Of a DNA stretch of 64,000 bases, positions 18,350 through 28,080 are shown piece by piece. The DNA comes from Xanthomonas floridensis. GTDB lineage: Bacteria; Pseudomonadota; Gammaproteobacteria; Xanthomonadales; Xanthomonadaceae. Position numbers and translations under genes: made by a program. The stretch covers positions 1 to 64,000 of the forward strand of contig NZ_LXNG01000008.1 in NCBI RefSeq assembly GCF_001642575.1, given 5' to 3'. Position 1 is the stretch's first letter. Every line of letters starts with the position of its first letter. The notes under the pieces are model-generated. The model had not been told where the DNA came from. It saw only the letters and a list, made by a program, of their open reading frames with translations, and did no database searches.

Positions 18350-19405
18350 TCAGTGCTGCGCCGGACCCCAATAGCCGAGTTCGCGCCGGATCTGCAGCCC
18401 TCGCCATCGCGCACCCAGCGGTTTGCGCCGCAGCGTGCCGAGCCTGCCGGCGATGAAGTCATCCGTGGCGGCAATCACCCGCTCCGACGAATGCCCGTCG
18501 CGATACGGGTGGATCGCATCGGCATAGGCGGCCAGTGCGCTGCGCAACTCGGCATCCGGCGCCAGCGCGCGCGCCAGCTGTTGCGGCAGCTGCTCGGGCT
18601 GCTCGAAGTTGAGCATATGCGGCTGCGGCACGCGGTTGCGAAAGGTCACCACCGGTTTGTGCTGCACCACGAATTCGGACACGATCGACGAGGTGTCCGA
18701 CACCAGCACGTCGGCCGCACGCTGCGCGGCCATCACCTCTTCGGGCTCGACGAAGCGTGCATTGGCGCCGGCCAGCGCACGATAACGATCGAACAATTCC
18801 GGCGCACACTTGGGGTGCAGCGTGAGCAGCCAGTAATGCGCTCCGCGCGCGATGTCGGCGGCGATCTCGTCGAACAGCACCGGTGCCGCGCTCAGCCGCT
18901 CGGTGAAGGTGGAACCGAACAGGATCGTCGGGCGTCCGTTGGCTGGCGCGCGCAGTGCGGCACTGTGCCCGCCATCGTCGCGGAACACCGGGTCGAGCTT
19001 GGGCCAGCCGGTTTCGGCCACCGCAAAATGTCCTTCGCGCGCGGCCAGTGCACGGAACGGTGCGGTGGTGGCCGGGCCTTGCGTGCAGTACAGATCAAAC
19101 AGCCCGCGCACGCGGAAATGGCCGCGGTTGTCTTCGCGCTTTTGCACGTTGAACCCGTGGAACAGCTGCACCTTGGCGCCGGACACGAACGGCGCCACCC
19201 AGTTGGCCGCGCTGAACACCGCACGCGGACGCAAGGCCAGCGCTTCGCGCAGGCCGACTTCGCGCACGCCCGGCAGCACCAGGCCCCGCGCGCCGCCTTC
19301 GTACCAGGCGGCCACCGCATCGCCGCGGGCCTGTAATGCCTGCGCCAATGGCGCCAGAATAGGCAAGGCGTAACGTTCCGTTGCGAACAGCAGGTAATCG
19401 GCCAT
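18350..19405 (-). CDS. CDP-glycerol glycerophosphotransferase-like protein
   Basis: The product has 351 residues and a GT-B-like fold. The N-terminal half contains VQLFHGFNVQKRED, resembling the HG acceptor-side motif of teichoic-acid polymerases. The C-terminal half has TILFGSTFTERLS and VLVSDTSSIVSEFVVQHKPVV, the SD.SS...E motif that binds the CDP-polyol phosphate. In gram-negative bacteria such proteins decorate LPS or capsule, or have unknown acceptors. The start is the ATG at 19405, preceded by AGAGGA on the minus strand. Its start codon is only three bases from the start codon of the divergent glycosyltransferase gene. Confidence 0.82.
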   Translation of the reverse strand: MADYLLFATERYALPILAPLAQALQARGDAVAAWYEGGARGLVLPGVREVGLREALALRPRAVFSAANWVAPFVSGAKVQLFHGFNVQKREDNRGHFRVRGLFDLYCTQGPATTAPFRALAAREGHFAVAETGWPKLDPVFRDDGGHSAALRAPANGRPTILFGSTFTERLSAAPVLFDEIAADIARGAHYWLLTLHPKCAPELFDRYRALAGANARFVEPEEVMAAQRAADVLVSDTSSIVSEFVVQHKPVVTFRNRVPQPHMLNFEQPEQLPQQLARALAPDAELRSALAAYADAIHPYRDGHSSERVIAATDDFIAGRLGTLRRKPLGARWRGLQIRRELGYWGPAQH

Positions 19406-19408
19406 CAC

Positions 19409-20233
19409 ATGTCCTCTTCGACCGCACCCGACCAACGGCCGCGCATCAGCGCCTGCATTATCGCGTTCAACGAGGCCGATCGCCTACGCGATTGCCTGAC
19501 CTCGCTGGCATTCTGCGACGAGATCGTAGTGGTGGACTCCGGCTCCACCGACGCCACTGCAGCGATTGCCGGTGCGCATGGCGCGCGCGTGCTGCAACGC
19601 GCCTTCGACGGTTACCGCAGCCAGAAGGCGTACTGCGCCGCACAGGCCAGCCACGACTGGGTGCTGTGCCTGGATGCGGACGAACGCATCAGCGATCCCT
19701 TGCGCGATGCCATCCTCGCTGCGCGCGACGCCGGCTTCGCCGGTGCGGCCGGCTACCGGTTCGCGCGGCTGTCGGACTATTTCGGTCGCTTCCTGCGTCA
19801 CGGCAATGCCTATCCCGACCGCGTGCTACGCCTGTTCGACCGACGCCGTGGCGGCTGGCGCGGCAAGCGCGAGATCCACGAGGCGGCCAGTGTCGATGGC
19901 ACGGTGATCACCCTGTCCGGCGACCTGATCCACTATCCCTACCGCTCGCTGGCACAACAACTGGCCAAGACCCAGCGCTATGCGCAGATGATGGCCGAAC
20001 ACGATCACGCACGCGGCAAGCGTGCCACCTGGAGCAAGCTGGTGCTGGCGCCGGCCTGGCGTTTCTGGCGCGGTTATCTGCTGCGCGGCGGGTTTCGCGA
20101 TGGCTGGCACGGGCTGATCTACGCCTACGTGCGCGCCAATTACGTGCGCCAGAAGACCATCATGCTGTGGCTGTTGCAGCACGACCAGCCCGTGCAGGAC
20201 CCACCGCGCGCACCGGATCGGCACAGCGACTGA
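19409..20233 (+). CDS. Family 2 glycosyltransferase, LPS core WaaE/KdtX-like
   Basis: The protein has 274 residues. The GT-A core is shown by ISACIIAFNEADRLRDCLTSL, DEIVVVDSGSTDAT and the metal-binding VLCLDADERI. The region REIHEAASVDGTVITLSGDLIHYPYRSL and the C-terminal amphipathic helix with WRFWRGYLLRGGFRDGWHGL fit the WaaE subgroup, which adds a beta-glucose to heptose I of the LPS core. The start is the ATG at 19409; it must use a ribosome site that lies inside the divergent gene's first codons. The role in LPS is inferred from the subgroup and from the nearby ligase-like gene. Confidence 0.88.
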   Translation: MSSSTAPDQRPRISACIIAFNEADRLRDCLTSLAFCDEIVVVDSGSTDATAAIAGAHGARVLQRAFDGYRSQKAYCAAQASHDWVLCLDADERISDPLRDAILAARDAGFAGAAGYRFARLSDYFGRFLRHGNAYPDRVLRLFDRRRGGWRGKREIHEAASVDGTVITLSGDLIHYPYRSLAQQLAKTQRYAQMMAEHDHARGKRATWSKLVLAPAWRFWRGYLLRGGFRDGWHGLIYAYVRANYVRQKTIMLWLLQHDQPVQDPPRAPDRHSD

Positions 20234-20402
20234 AGTTTGGCCGATACACCGGCAATGCCGCCGCCGGTCAGCAACGGCCGATGCACGAACGCGCATCCGT
20301 CGTGGTGGGGCAGCGATATCTGTACAGGCCTGAAGGCAGCCACCCGCTCGTACATACCAGATCCGTTTGTCCTGCGCCCACGCACCCGCCAGATTGCGCA
20401 TG

Positions 20403-21680
20403 CTACGGGTTGCTGGCCGCCCCTGGCGTTGCCTGCTGCGCCTCACGCGCCGCCAGCCCCACCAGCACGCCCACCATGGCGGTGTAGAAACTCGCCGCCA
20501 CCTGGTGCGCGAACATGGACTGGGTCAGTCCGCACAAGGCATAGCTGATCACGAACATCACCCCGGCTGCGGCTGGGCCGCGAAACTGCGCTTGCCCGTT
20601 GCGCCGGTGCAGGCGCACGAAGATCCATAGCGGCACACCGTACACCGCAATCAGCAGGAACAAGCCGGGAACGCCCTGGGTGGCGCCCCACTCGGCCAGA
20701 TCGTTGTGCGCATGGCCCAGGTGACAGCGCAGCAGCCAGGTATCTCCGGCACAGACCGGCAGTTCATGCATCGCGTCGTCGAAACGGCCCACGCCAACGC
20801 CGGTGAGCGGATGCGCCAGCAAGGTGTCCCAGGCCACCTGCAGGCGCTCGATGCGGGCACCGGCGGACGAATCGCTGTCGCCGACCTCATAGCGTTTCAG
20901 ATCGCTCTGCAGTTCGCCCAGGCGCATCTGATCGGTCAGCGCGGGCACGCTTGCAATCACGCCCACCGCCAGTACCGCGCCGCCGATGAAGGTCAGCAGG
21001 CGCATGCGCGCGCTATGCCAGGGTGCGCCCCAGACCAGTACGCCCAGGGTGGCGACCAGGGCCAGCCAGACGCCGCGGCTGCCGCTGAGCACGATCACCA
21101 TGATCGCCGCGATCGCCGCGCCCACCAGCCAGCGCACCGCACCCACCGGCCGGCAAAACGCCACCACCACCAGCAGCATCATCGCGATGTCGGCGAACAC
21201 GATCGCATTGGTCCAGCCCTCCGCGCGGTCGGCGCCGTTCATCACCTGCAGCATCGCGATCAACATGGCCGCAAACACGCCGACCAGCGCACCCCGCCAC
21301 AGCCAGGCCTGGCGTGGCTGCAGCGCATAGGCCCACACCGCCGCCCACGGCAGCACCAGGAAGCGCGAGCGGTTGTCCACATCGCGCAGGCCGTGCTCGA
21401 ACAGGGCGATCGACAGCAGCGACATGGCGATCACCGCCACCGTCAGCCAGCCCAGCGTCCGCAGCGACCAGCTGCGCTGCGCAATGCCCGCGCGCAGGCT
21501 GCGCCAGCCGACCAGCGAACCAAGCATCAGGCATAGGCCAAACGGCAGCAGCCCGCTGGGCATGCTCACGACCAGCGCCGTCAGCGCGAACACCCCCAGT
21601 TCGGCAATGCTCACGGCTGCCCGCGATGTCACGGGAGCGGAGTGAGGAAGCGAAGCGGGCTGGGTGCGCAGGGAATTCAT
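20403..21680 (-). CDS. O-antigen ligase/polymerase-like membrane protein (Wzy_C family)
   Basis: The product has 425 residues with about ten to twelve predicted transmembrane helices. A long periplasmic loop before the last helices carries GVGVGRF and HLGHAHNDLAEWGATQGVPGL; the HND...G pattern is the hallmark of the Wzy_C (WaaL/Wzy) family. Such enzymes join O-antigen to lipid A-core or polymerise repeat units. The start is the ATG at 21680; a TTG five codons upstream is possible. It follows the ArnT-like gene on the same strand (149-base gap) and is convergent with the WaaE-like gene, so all four genes point to surface glycan assembly. Confidence 0.85.
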   Translation of the reverse strand: MNSLRTQPASLPHSAPVTSRAAVSIAELGVFALTALVVSMPSGLLPFGLCLMLGSLVGWRSLRAGIAQRSWSLRTLGWLTVAVIAMSLLSIALFEHGLRDVDNRSRFLVLPWAAVWAYALQPRQAWLWRGALVGVFAAMLIAMLQVMNGADRAEGWTNAIVFADIAMMLLVVVAFCRPVGAVRWLVGAAIAAIMVIVLSGSRGVWLALVATLGVLVWGAPWHSARMRLLTFIGGAVLAVGVIASVPALTDQMRLGELQSDLKRYEVGDSDSSAGARIERLQVAWDTLLAHPLTGVGVGRFDDAMHELPVCAGDTWLLRCHLGHAHNDLAEWGATQGVPGLFLLIAVYGVPLWIFVRLHRRNGQAQFRGPAAAGVMFVISYALCGLTQSMFAHQVAASFYTAMVGVLVGLAAREAQQATPGAASNP

Positions 21681-21829
21681 CGAGACATCGGTCAAGGGGT
21701 GAAGAAACGAACGGGTCGGGGTTCAAACGCCGGCCAAGCTAACGATGCCGGGCATGAATCCTTGTTAGACGAGGGGCGCTGCATGCATTGGTGGCGGGCG
21801 CCAGAGGCCAGCGGCGGAAGGCCACTGAC

Positions 21830-23551
21830 TCATTCGACATCCAGGTTGCCCTGCTCCTTTTCCTCGACCGCCTTCTCGGTGGAACTGGCCACGCAGTCGC
21901 CCTGGACGGCATCGGCCGGCACCAGCCACCAGCGCCGCCGGTTGGCCACGCCCACCAGCTGGCTGCGGCTGCGGTCCACGCAGCCCAGCAGTGCCGTCTC
22001 CTGCGCCATCAGCCAACGCTGCCGTGGCTGCGCGGCCTGCCAGGCCACCCCACGACGCAGCTGCTCTTCCCACGGCACCTTGAAACCGAAGGTCTGCGCA
22101 GGCCGGTCAGCCATCAGCAGGTTCTGCTCCTTCCAGGCCACCAGGCCGAGCTGGGCATCCGGGCCGATGCGGCGCCCGGCTTCGCGCATCACCGCACCGG
22201 CCGAGCTGGAATCGTTGAAGATCGGGTAGCAGATCAGGCCGAACGCCACCCACCAGGCGCCGAGCAGCGAGACCACGGCAAGCGGCGAACGCCGGACCCG
22301 CAGCCACAGCAGGCTGGCCACGCCCCAGGTACCCACCGCCAGCAGCAGCCAGCCCAGCGGGTCGGTGGCTTCGCTGCCGACGCCGCGGCTGTCCATGATC
22401 TTCTGCTCGAATCCCGGGTGCCCGATCAGCATCGCCGCCCCACCGGCCACGAAAGCCACGGTCAGCAGCAGCACGAAGCCGAACAGCAGCCGCTGCACCC
22501 CGGCCCGGCGCAGCAGACCCGCGGCCAGTGGCGCCAACGCCAGGCAGAACATCGGCAACGCCGGCAGGATGTAGACATCGCGCTTGCCGCTGGGAATGGT
22601 GAAGAACACCAGCACCAGCAGCCACCAGGCCAGCGGCAGCAGGTAGCGTGCATCGCGCCGTCGCAGCCGCCGCCGCCACGCCGGAATTGCCCACGGCAGC
22701 AGCAGGATGGTCGGCAACCACATCGTCGCCATGCTCTGCAGGTGGTACCACACCGGCTGCGCGTGATCCCATGAGCTGGCATAGCGCTTGGCGGTCTGGC
22801 GCAGCAGGATGTCGTTGAGGTAGACGCGGTATTCGGGCTGGCCGGCAGTCAGCGCCGTCACCATCATCGGTACGAACCACAACGCGATCGCCACGAAGAA
22901 GAACAACGGTCCCAACCAGAACCGGCGGTCGCGCACATGCACGCGCACGCCCGGCCAGCCGCGTGCGGCGGCAATGCCGGCCGGGATCAGCATCAACAGC
23001 GCGATGATGCCCACCCCCTTGGTGATCACGCCCAGCCCGGCGGCAAACCATCCCAACGTCCACCAGCGCCAGGCCGGGCCCATCAACAGATGCCGCAGCA
23101 GCCCGTAATTGGCCAGGGTGATCCAGAACACCACCAGCGGGTCGATTTGCGCCTTCTTGGCCTGGAAGGTGAAGTGCAGCGTGAACAGCAGCATCCACGC
23201 GGCATACGCCCCCACCCGCGGGGTCCACAGCCGCCGGCCCAGGTCGTAGACGCAGGCCAGCGTGCCCAGCGCAGCCAGCAACGACGGCAGCAGGAACGCG
23301 ACACGCCAGTTGCCCAGCAGCGTATAGAACAGCGCCTGCAGCCACATCAGCATCGGCGGCTTGTCCGAATACAGCTCGTTGCCGCGATGCGGGAACAACC
23401 AGTCCCCGCTCAGCACCATCTGCTTGGCGACCAGCGCAAAGCGCGGCTCGTCCGACGGCCAGGGGTCGCGCAGGCCCAGCCCGGCGCCGATCACCAGCAC
23501 TGCAGTGATGGCCAGCAACCAGAAATCCTTTGAAGCACGGGTCTTGAGCAT
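21830..23551 (-). CDS. ArnT-like polyprenyl-phosphate-dependent glycosyltransferase (GT83)
   Basis: This is an integral membrane protein of 573 residues with about twelve helices. The first periplasmic loop has DPWPSDEPRFALVAKQMVLSG, with the D-E-x-R motif of GT-C enzymes, followed by LFPHRGNELYSDKPPML, which is characteristic of the ArnT family. These enzymes move a sugar from undecaprenyl phosphate to lipid A or another acceptor. The ATG at 23551 (MLKTRASKDFWLL) is chosen; the frame has another ATG at 23590 that would add a short Pro-rich lead. It starts 49 bases after rsmB on the same strand, so it may be read through from the def-fmt-rsmB side. Confidence 0.87.
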   Translation of the reverse strand: MLKTRASKDFWLLAITAVLVIGAGLGLRDPWPSDEPRFALVAKQMVLSGDWLFPHRGNELYSDKPPMLMWLQALFYTLLGNWRVAFLLPSLLAALGTLACVYDLGRRLWTPRVGAYAAWMLLFTLHFTFQAKKAQIDPLVVFWITLANYGLLRHLLMGPAWRWWTLGWFAAGLGVITKGVGIIALLMLIPAGIAAARGWPGVRVHVRDRRFWLGPLFFFVAIALWFVPMMVTALTAGQPEYRVYLNDILLRQTAKRYASSWDHAQPVWYHLQSMATMWLPTILLLPWAIPAWRRRLRRRDARYLLPLAWWLLVLVFFTIPSGKRDVYILPALPMFCLALAPLAAGLLRRAGVQRLLFGFVLLLTVAFVAGGAAMLIGHPGFEQKIMDSRGVGSEATDPLGWLLLAVGTWGVASLLWLRVRRSPLAVVSLLGAWWVAFGLICYPIFNDSSSAGAVMREAGRRIGPDAQLGLVAWKEQNLLMADRPAQTFGFKVPWEEQLRRGVAWQAAQPRQRWLMAQETALLGCVDRSRSQLVGVANRRRWWLVPADAVQGDCVASSTEKAVEEKEQGNLDVE

Positions 23552-23600
23552 GGCGGGCGGCAATGGGACGCGAAAAGGAAGCGCCGGCATCGGCGTGTGA

Positions 23601-24917
23601 TCAGGAAGCTTTTAGCAAAAGCGCGTAGAAGAAACCGTCGCAGTGCTGCTCGCCGGGAAAACGCTGCCGTCCCGGGCCCGCCGCATGGCCGAAGTGCGCA
23701 CCCAAGGGCTGCACCTGCGCATCGGGCGAGCGCTGCAGGAAGGCCTGGACCTGCGCCTGGTTCTCGCGCGCCAGCAGCGAGCAGGTGGTGTAGAGCAGCT
23801 GGCCGCCCGGACGCAACGTGCGCCAGGTCGTGTCCAGCAGGCGCGCCTGCAGCGCACACAGCGCATCGATGTCGTCGGCCCGGCGATGCAGCAGCACGTC
23901 CGGTTGCCGACGCACCACGCCGGTGGCCGAACACGGTGCATCCAGCAGCACTGCATCGAAGGGCTGGCCGTCCCACCACGCTGCCGGGTCGGCGGCATCG
24001 GCCGCATGCAGGCTGACCTGCGCCGTCGGCACGGTGCGCCGCAGGGTCTGCTGCACGCGCTCCAGGCGACGCGCATCCACATCCAGCGCGGTGAGCTGCA
24101 ATCCGGGATGGCGCTCGAGCAGATGCGCTGCCTTGCCGCCGGGCGCGGCGCAGGCATCGAGCACGCGGGCCGAGGGCGCCAGCGTCAGCGTCAGCGCATC
24201 GGCGACCTGCTGCGCGGAGCCGTCCTGCACCGAGACATCGCCGTCGGCAAAGCCGGGCAACTGACTGACCGGCACCGCTCCCTGCAACCGCACCGCATCG
24301 GGCAGCACCGCGTCGGTCTGTGCGGAAATGCCCGCCTCTGCCAGCCGCGCCACATAGGCGGCGGGATCGGTGCGCCCGCGATGCACGCGCAGCCACATCG
24401 GGGCCATCTGCGCGCTTGCGACGAAGATCGCTTCGGCCTGCTCGCCCCAATCGGCACGCAGCTGCTTGCGCAACCACGACGGCCAACCCGCATCGTCGGA
24501 CACCGCCGGGAAGCCCTCGCGCTGCGCACGCCGCAGGATCGCGTTGACCATGCCGGCCTGACGCGGCCGGCCCAGCGCGCGGCAGGCGTCCACGGTGGCC
24601 GACAACGCCGCATGCGCGGGCAGTTGCAGCACGTCGAGCTGGGCGAAGCCGGCCATCAGCAGTGCTTTCAGTTCGGCATCGCGCGGCGGCAACGGGCGTT
24701 CCATCCATTGCCGCAATGCCACGTCATAGGCCGGACGGCGGCGCAGCACCGCAAAGCAGATCGCCTCCACCAGCGCGCGGTCGCGCGGATCGGCAACGCC
24801 GGGCAGCGCCGCGGCCAGCTCGGCCTTCAACGAACGGCCCTGGTCGAACACCGCCGTGAGGACGTTTGCTGCCACCAGCCGCGAGGCGACGCCGGCCGCC
24901 GCCGTGTCGGTGGCCAT
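23601..24917 (-). CDS. rsmB: 16S rRNA m5C967 methyltransferase RsmB
   Basis: The product has 438 residues. The N-terminal NusB-like RNA-binding domain covers about 1-140 ([32 protein letters not shown]). The C-terminal SAM-dependent domain has [17 protein letters not shown] for [23 protein letters not shown] with the first conserved cysteine, and [17 protein letters not shown] with the second. One cysteine attacks C6 of the target cytosine and the other releases the enzyme. The start ATG overlaps the fmt stop by one base (TGATG), a sign of coupled translation. Gene order fmt-rsmB is conserved among gammaproteobacteria. Confidence 0.97.
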   Translation of the reverse strand: MATDTAAAGVASRLVAANVLTAVFDQGRSLKAELAAALPGVADPRDRALVEAICFAVLRRRPAYDVALRQWMERPLPPRDAELKALLMAGFAQLDVLQLPAHAALSATVDACRALGRPRQAGMVNAILRRAQREGFPAVSDDAGWPSWLRKQLRADWGEQAEAIFVASAQMAPMWLRVHRGRTDPAAYVARLAEAGISAQTDAVLPDAVRLQGAVPVSQLPGFADGDVSVQDGSAQQVADALTLTLAPSARVLDACAAPGGKAAHLLERHPGLQLTALDVDARRLERVQQTLRRTVPTAQVSLHAADAADPAAWWDGQPFDAVLLDAPCSATGVVRRQPDVLLHRRADDIDALCALQARLLDTTWRTLRPGGQLLYTTCSLLARENQAQVQAFLQRSPDAQVQPLGAHFGHAAGPGRQRFPGEQHCDGFFYALLLKAS

Positions 24918-25840
24918 CAGCGCAACGCCGGCAGGTCGCGGCGCGCGTTGAGGTAATCGGCGGCGGTGATCGCCTTGCCGCCCTCACGCTGCAGGACGCG
25001 CACCCGCAATGCGCCCTGCCCGCAGGCGATGTCGATGCCCTGCTTGCTGGCCGCCAGCAGCGTGCCTGGCGGCTGTTGATGCGCCAGTTCCAGCGCCAAG
25101 GCGCCATGCAGGCGCACGCGCTCGCCGGCCAGGATCGCTTCGGCCACCGGCCACGGATTGAACGCACGCACGCGCCGCGCCAGCTCCTGCGCCGGCTGCA
25201 CCCAGTCCAGCCGTGCCTGCGCCTTGTCCAGCTTGTGCGCGTAGGTCACGCCCTCGTCCGGCTGCGGCTGCGCCACCGGACGAATGCCGGCGCGCAGCAG
25301 GCCCAGGCCATCGGACAGCACCTGCGCGCCCAGCGCGGCCAGGCGGTCGTGCAGTTGGCCGCCGGTTTCCTGCTCGCCGATCTCGATGCGCTGCGACAGC
25401 AGCACCGGGCCGGTATCCAGGCCGGCTTCCATCTGCATCAGGCACACGCCGGTCTCGGCATCGCCGGCCTCGATCGCGCGCTGGATCGGAGCGGCGCCAC
25501 GCCAACGCGGCAGCAGCGAGGCATGCACATTCCAGCAGCCGTGGGTCGGCGCGGCCAGCACCGCCTTGGGCAGGATCAGCCCATAGGCCACCACCACCAT
25601 CAGGTCGGCATCAAGACCGCGCAGCGTGGCCAGGGCCTCGGGCGAACGCAGGGTCTGCGGCTGGTAGACCGGAATGCCGCGTGCGATCGCTTCCAGCTTC
25701 ACCGGCGAGGGCGTCAGCCCGCGCCCGCGCCCGGCCGGGCGATCGGGCTGGGTGTAGACCGCCACCACTTCATGCCGCTGCGCAGCAGCGCGCAACGAGG
25801 CGACGGCGAACTCCGGCGTACCGGCGAAGACAATTCTCAT
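24917..25840 (-). CDS. fmt: Methionyl-tRNA formyltransferase Fmt
   Basis: The protein has 307 residues and formylates Met-tRNAfMet from 10-formyl-tetrahydrofolate. The formyltransferase domain starts [16 protein letters not shown] and includes [14 protein letters not shown] and [20 protein letters not shown], with the catalytic Asn-His and the SLLPxxRG motif. A C-terminal OB-fold domain follows from about 205. The ATG at 25840 is the family start; the frame is open 135 bases upstream through the repeat region. It is coupled to rsmB. Between it and def lie about 390 bases of repeat-bearing DNA instead of the usual tight junction. Confidence 0.97.
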   Translation of the reverse strand: MRIVFAGTPEFAVASLRAAAQRHEVVAVYTQPDRPAGRGRGLTPSPVKLEAIARGIPVYQPQTLRSPEALATLRGLDADLMVVVAYGLILPKAVLAAPTHGCWNVHASLLPRWRGAAPIQRAIEAGDAETGVCLMQMEAGLDTGPVLLSQRIEIGEQETGGQLHDRLAALGAQVLSDGLGLLRAGIRPVAQPQPDEGVTYAHKLDKAQARLDWVQPAQELARRVRAFNPWPVAEAILAGERVRLHGALALELAHQQPPGTLLAASKQGIDIACGQGALRVRVLQREGGKAITAADYLNARRDLPALR

Positions 25841-25844
25841 AGGG

Positions 25845-26225
25845 CTGGGATTCGGGAGTAGGGATTGGGGATTCGCAACGGCGGATGCGCTAGCCGGGAC
25901 GGTGGCGGCGTGGAACTGATAGATGGGGTGGACAGCTGGGCGAGCAGGTTTGGCGAACGGCGCCGAAAGCGGCATTGCCCAGCATCAATCGGCGCGGTGA
26001 GAAGCGGGAGTTGCAAATAGCAATTCGATAGCCGCGACGGGCAGCGACTCATCCAATCCCGAATCCCGAGTCTCTGCGCACGCGGACCGGGGCAGTGGCG
26101 ACTCGACGACTCACGCCGACAAACAGACCACACCAGGATCCGCGCCCGAAGAGTTGAAACAGCAGGCTCAACGACCAGCAAGAACCCGCTTTTGCCAATC
26201 CCGAATCACAAATCCCCAATCCCGG
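25845..26225. repeat. Dispersed GGGATTC-type repeats in the def-fmt gap
   Basis: The 388-base gap between def and fmt has no gene. It carries three clusters of short GGGATTC/GGGATTG-type words: 25845-25874 in one orientation, and 26053-26073 and 26195-26225 in the opposite one. The same word family starts the tandem array at 18163. The inverted layout around a central segment suggests a small repeat-flanked insertion between two genes that are normally adjacent. The function is unknown. Confidence 0.7.
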
Positions 26226-26228
26226 CCC

Positions 26229-26741
26229 TCAGGCCACATGCTTGCGCATCTTGGCCAGCTTCTTGCGCACCATCTCGCGCTTGAGCGGCGACAGGTAATC
26301 CACGAACAGCTTGCCGTCCAGGTGATCCATCTCGTGCTGGATGCAGACCGCCAGCAGGCCGTCGGTGTTCAGCTCCTGGGCCTGCCCCTGGCGGTCGAGA
26401 TAGCGCACGGTGATCGCGTCGGCGCGGCTGACATCGGCAAAGATGCCCGGCACCGACAGGCAGCCTTCCTGGTAGACCTGCTCGCCCTGCCTGGCGACGA
26501 TTTCGGGGTTGACGAACACCTGCGGGGCGTTCTTTTCCTCGCTGACGTCGATCACCATGAAGCGCTTGTGCACGTCCACCTGACTGGCAGCCAGGCCGAT
26601 GCCGGGCGCCTCGTACATGGTCTGGAACATGTCATCGAGCAGCGTCTGGAACGCCGGGCTGACCACGTCGGCGGCGTCGACCGGCACGGCCTTGGTGCGC
26701 AGCCGCGGGTCCGGAAATTCGAGAATAGGGAGCAAAGCCAT
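26229..26741 (-). CDS. def: Peptide deformylase Def
   Basis: This metalloenzyme of 170 residues removes the formyl group from nascent proteins. All three family motifs are intact: [16 protein letters not shown] with the metal-binding Cys, and QHEMDHLDG with two metal-binding His and the catalytic Glu. The start is the ATG at 26741 ([15 protein letters not shown]); an in-frame upstream methionine adds 13 unlike residues. It is divergent from the LysM gene, with 131 bases between starts. The terminal basic tail [11 protein letters not shown] is usual for the gram-negative type. Confidence 0.97.
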   Translation of the reverse strand: MALLPILEFPDPRLRTKAVPVDAADVVSPAFQTLLDDMFQTMYEAPGIGLAASQVDVHKRFMVIDVSEEKNAPQVFVNPEIVARQGEQVYQEGCLSVPGIFADVSRADAITVRYLDRQGQAQELNTDGLLAVCIQHEMDHLDGKLFVDYLSPLKREMVRKKLAKMRKHVA

Positions 26742-26804
26742 GGGGTTACCCGTCTGGGAATACCGGCGCTGCGCCGGCAAGACAGCGTCATTCTAGCGCA
26801 ATGC

Positions 26805-26835
26805 TTGCGTGGCGCCCCGGTTTCTGGACTATAGT
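26805..26835 (+). promoter_or_regulatory. Possible sigma-70 promoter for the LysM-dprA operon
   Basis: TTGCGT at 26805-26810 and TATAGT at 26830-26835 are separated by 19 bases, somewhat longer than ideal. The predicted start near 26842 leaves a short leader before the ATG at 26873. Confidence 0.35.
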
Positions 26836-26872
26836 GCGCGGACCTGTTGGGGAATCAGGCAAGAAGGCACTC

Positions 26873-28009
26873 ATGTTGAACCGACTTCGTACGGTCGTCG
26901 CTGCGGCGATGCTGACCGTCGCGACCTACGCTGCCGCGCAAGCGGTGGGCGAACATCCAGACACCTATGTGGTCCGCAAGGGGGATACCTTGTGGGACAT
27001 CGCTGGGCGTTTCCTGCAAAAACCGTGGCTGTGGCCGGAAATCTGGCAGGCCAATCCACAGATCCAGAATCCGCACCTGATCTACCCGGGTGACGTGATC
27101 AGCCTGGCCTACCTGGACCGCGTCGGCAAAGGCACGATCCAGCCCGGCCCGCGCCAGGAAGCGCCGATCAACGCCATTCCGCTGGCCGATGTCGAGCCGT
27201 TCCTGAAGAACCTGCGCGTGGTCGAGGACTTCGACGAGCTGCCTTACGTGGTCGGCCTGGAAGGCGGTCGCTCTCGCGCCACCACCGGGCAGGTGGCCTA
27301 CGTGGTTGGCCTGGAAGACGCACAGCCGGGCCAGCGCTTTGCGGTGGTACGCCCGACCGTGAAGTTCAGCCTGCCCAAGCACAACGAAGACCTGGATATG
27401 GCGGGCAACATCACCGCCGGCTCCGGCAACATCTGGAAGAACTTCATCGCGCCGAGCACGCGCCGTGAGTTCCTCGGCTATGAGATGGCCCAGGTCAACG
27501 TCGGCACCATCACCCGCAGCGCGGCGGGCGGCAACTCCAAGGCGGCGACCCTGCTATTGCAGGACAGCGGCCGCGAGGTGCGCGCCGGCGACCGGATCGT
27601 GGCGGTGGAAGCGCAACCCTACGACCTGCAGTTCATTCCGCACCCGCCGTCCGAACAGGCGCTGCAGACCGAACTGCGCGTGCTGGCCATCTCCGACGCC
27701 TTCATCGTTGGCGGTACCCGCGACGTGATCGCCATTTCCGGCGGCGCGCGCGAAGGCATCAACAACGGCACGGTGTTCTCGATCTGGCGCAAGGGCCGCA
27801 CTGTCAGCGACCGCGTGAAGCATTCGCGCTTCTCGCGGACCGATGACGATTTCAGCGGCCCGTCCGGCTCCACTGTCGGCCTGCCCGATGAATATGCCTC
27901 GCATGCGATGGTGTTCCGCACCTTCGACAAGGTCAGCTATGCGCTGGTGATGGAAAGCGTCAAGCCGACCGGCCTGGGGTACTTCGTCAAGCATCCCGAC
28001 GCGCAGTAA
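26873..28009 (+). CDS. LysM-domain exported protein
   Basis: The product has 378 residues. A signal peptide occupies about 1-22 (AAAMLTVATYAAAQA, cleavage after AQA). One LysM domain follows at about 31-80: TYVVRKGDTLWDIAGRFL...WPEIWQANPQIQNPHLIYPGDVI, which binds peptidoglycan. The rest is a long conserved domain without a known catalytic motif. Proteins of this type lie next to dprA and def in many gammaproteobacteria (PA0020-like in Pseudomonas), and their function is undefined. The ATG at 26873 gives a proper signal peptide. dprA follows 71 bases downstream with a hairpin in between. Confidence 0.88.
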   Translation: MLNRLRTVVAAAMLTVATYAAAQAVGEHPDTYVVRKGDTLWDIAGRFLQKPWLWPEIWQANPQIQNPHLIYPGDVISLAYLDRVGKGTIQPGPRQEAPINAIPLADVEPFLKNLRVVEDFDELPYVVGLEGGRSRATTGQVAYVVGLEDAQPGQRFAVVRPTVKFSLPKHNEDLDMAGNITAGSGNIWKNFIAPSTRREFLGYEMAQVNVGTITRSAAGGNSKAATLLLQDSGREVRAGDRIVAVEAQPYDLQFIPHPPSEQALQTELRVLAISDAFIVGGTRDVIAISGGAREGINNGTVFSIWRKGRTVSDRVKHSRFSRTDDDFSGPSGSTVGLPDEYASHAMVFRTFDKVSYALVMESVKPTGLGYFVKHPDAQ

Positions 28010-28033
28010 GCGTCAATTCCGATGCGGTAACGC

Positions 28034-28055
28034 GACGGCGCCTGAGGGCGCCGTC
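28034..28055 (+). terminator. Hairpin between the LysM gene and dprA
   Basis: A 9-bp GC-rich stem (28034-28042 with 28047-28055) has a TGAG loop. It lies 25 bases after the LysM stop. The following sequence has only short T stretches, so it may attenuate rather than end transcription. Confidence 0.45.
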
Positions 28056-28080
28056 GTCGTTTGCGGCCCAGGCTGTGCGC

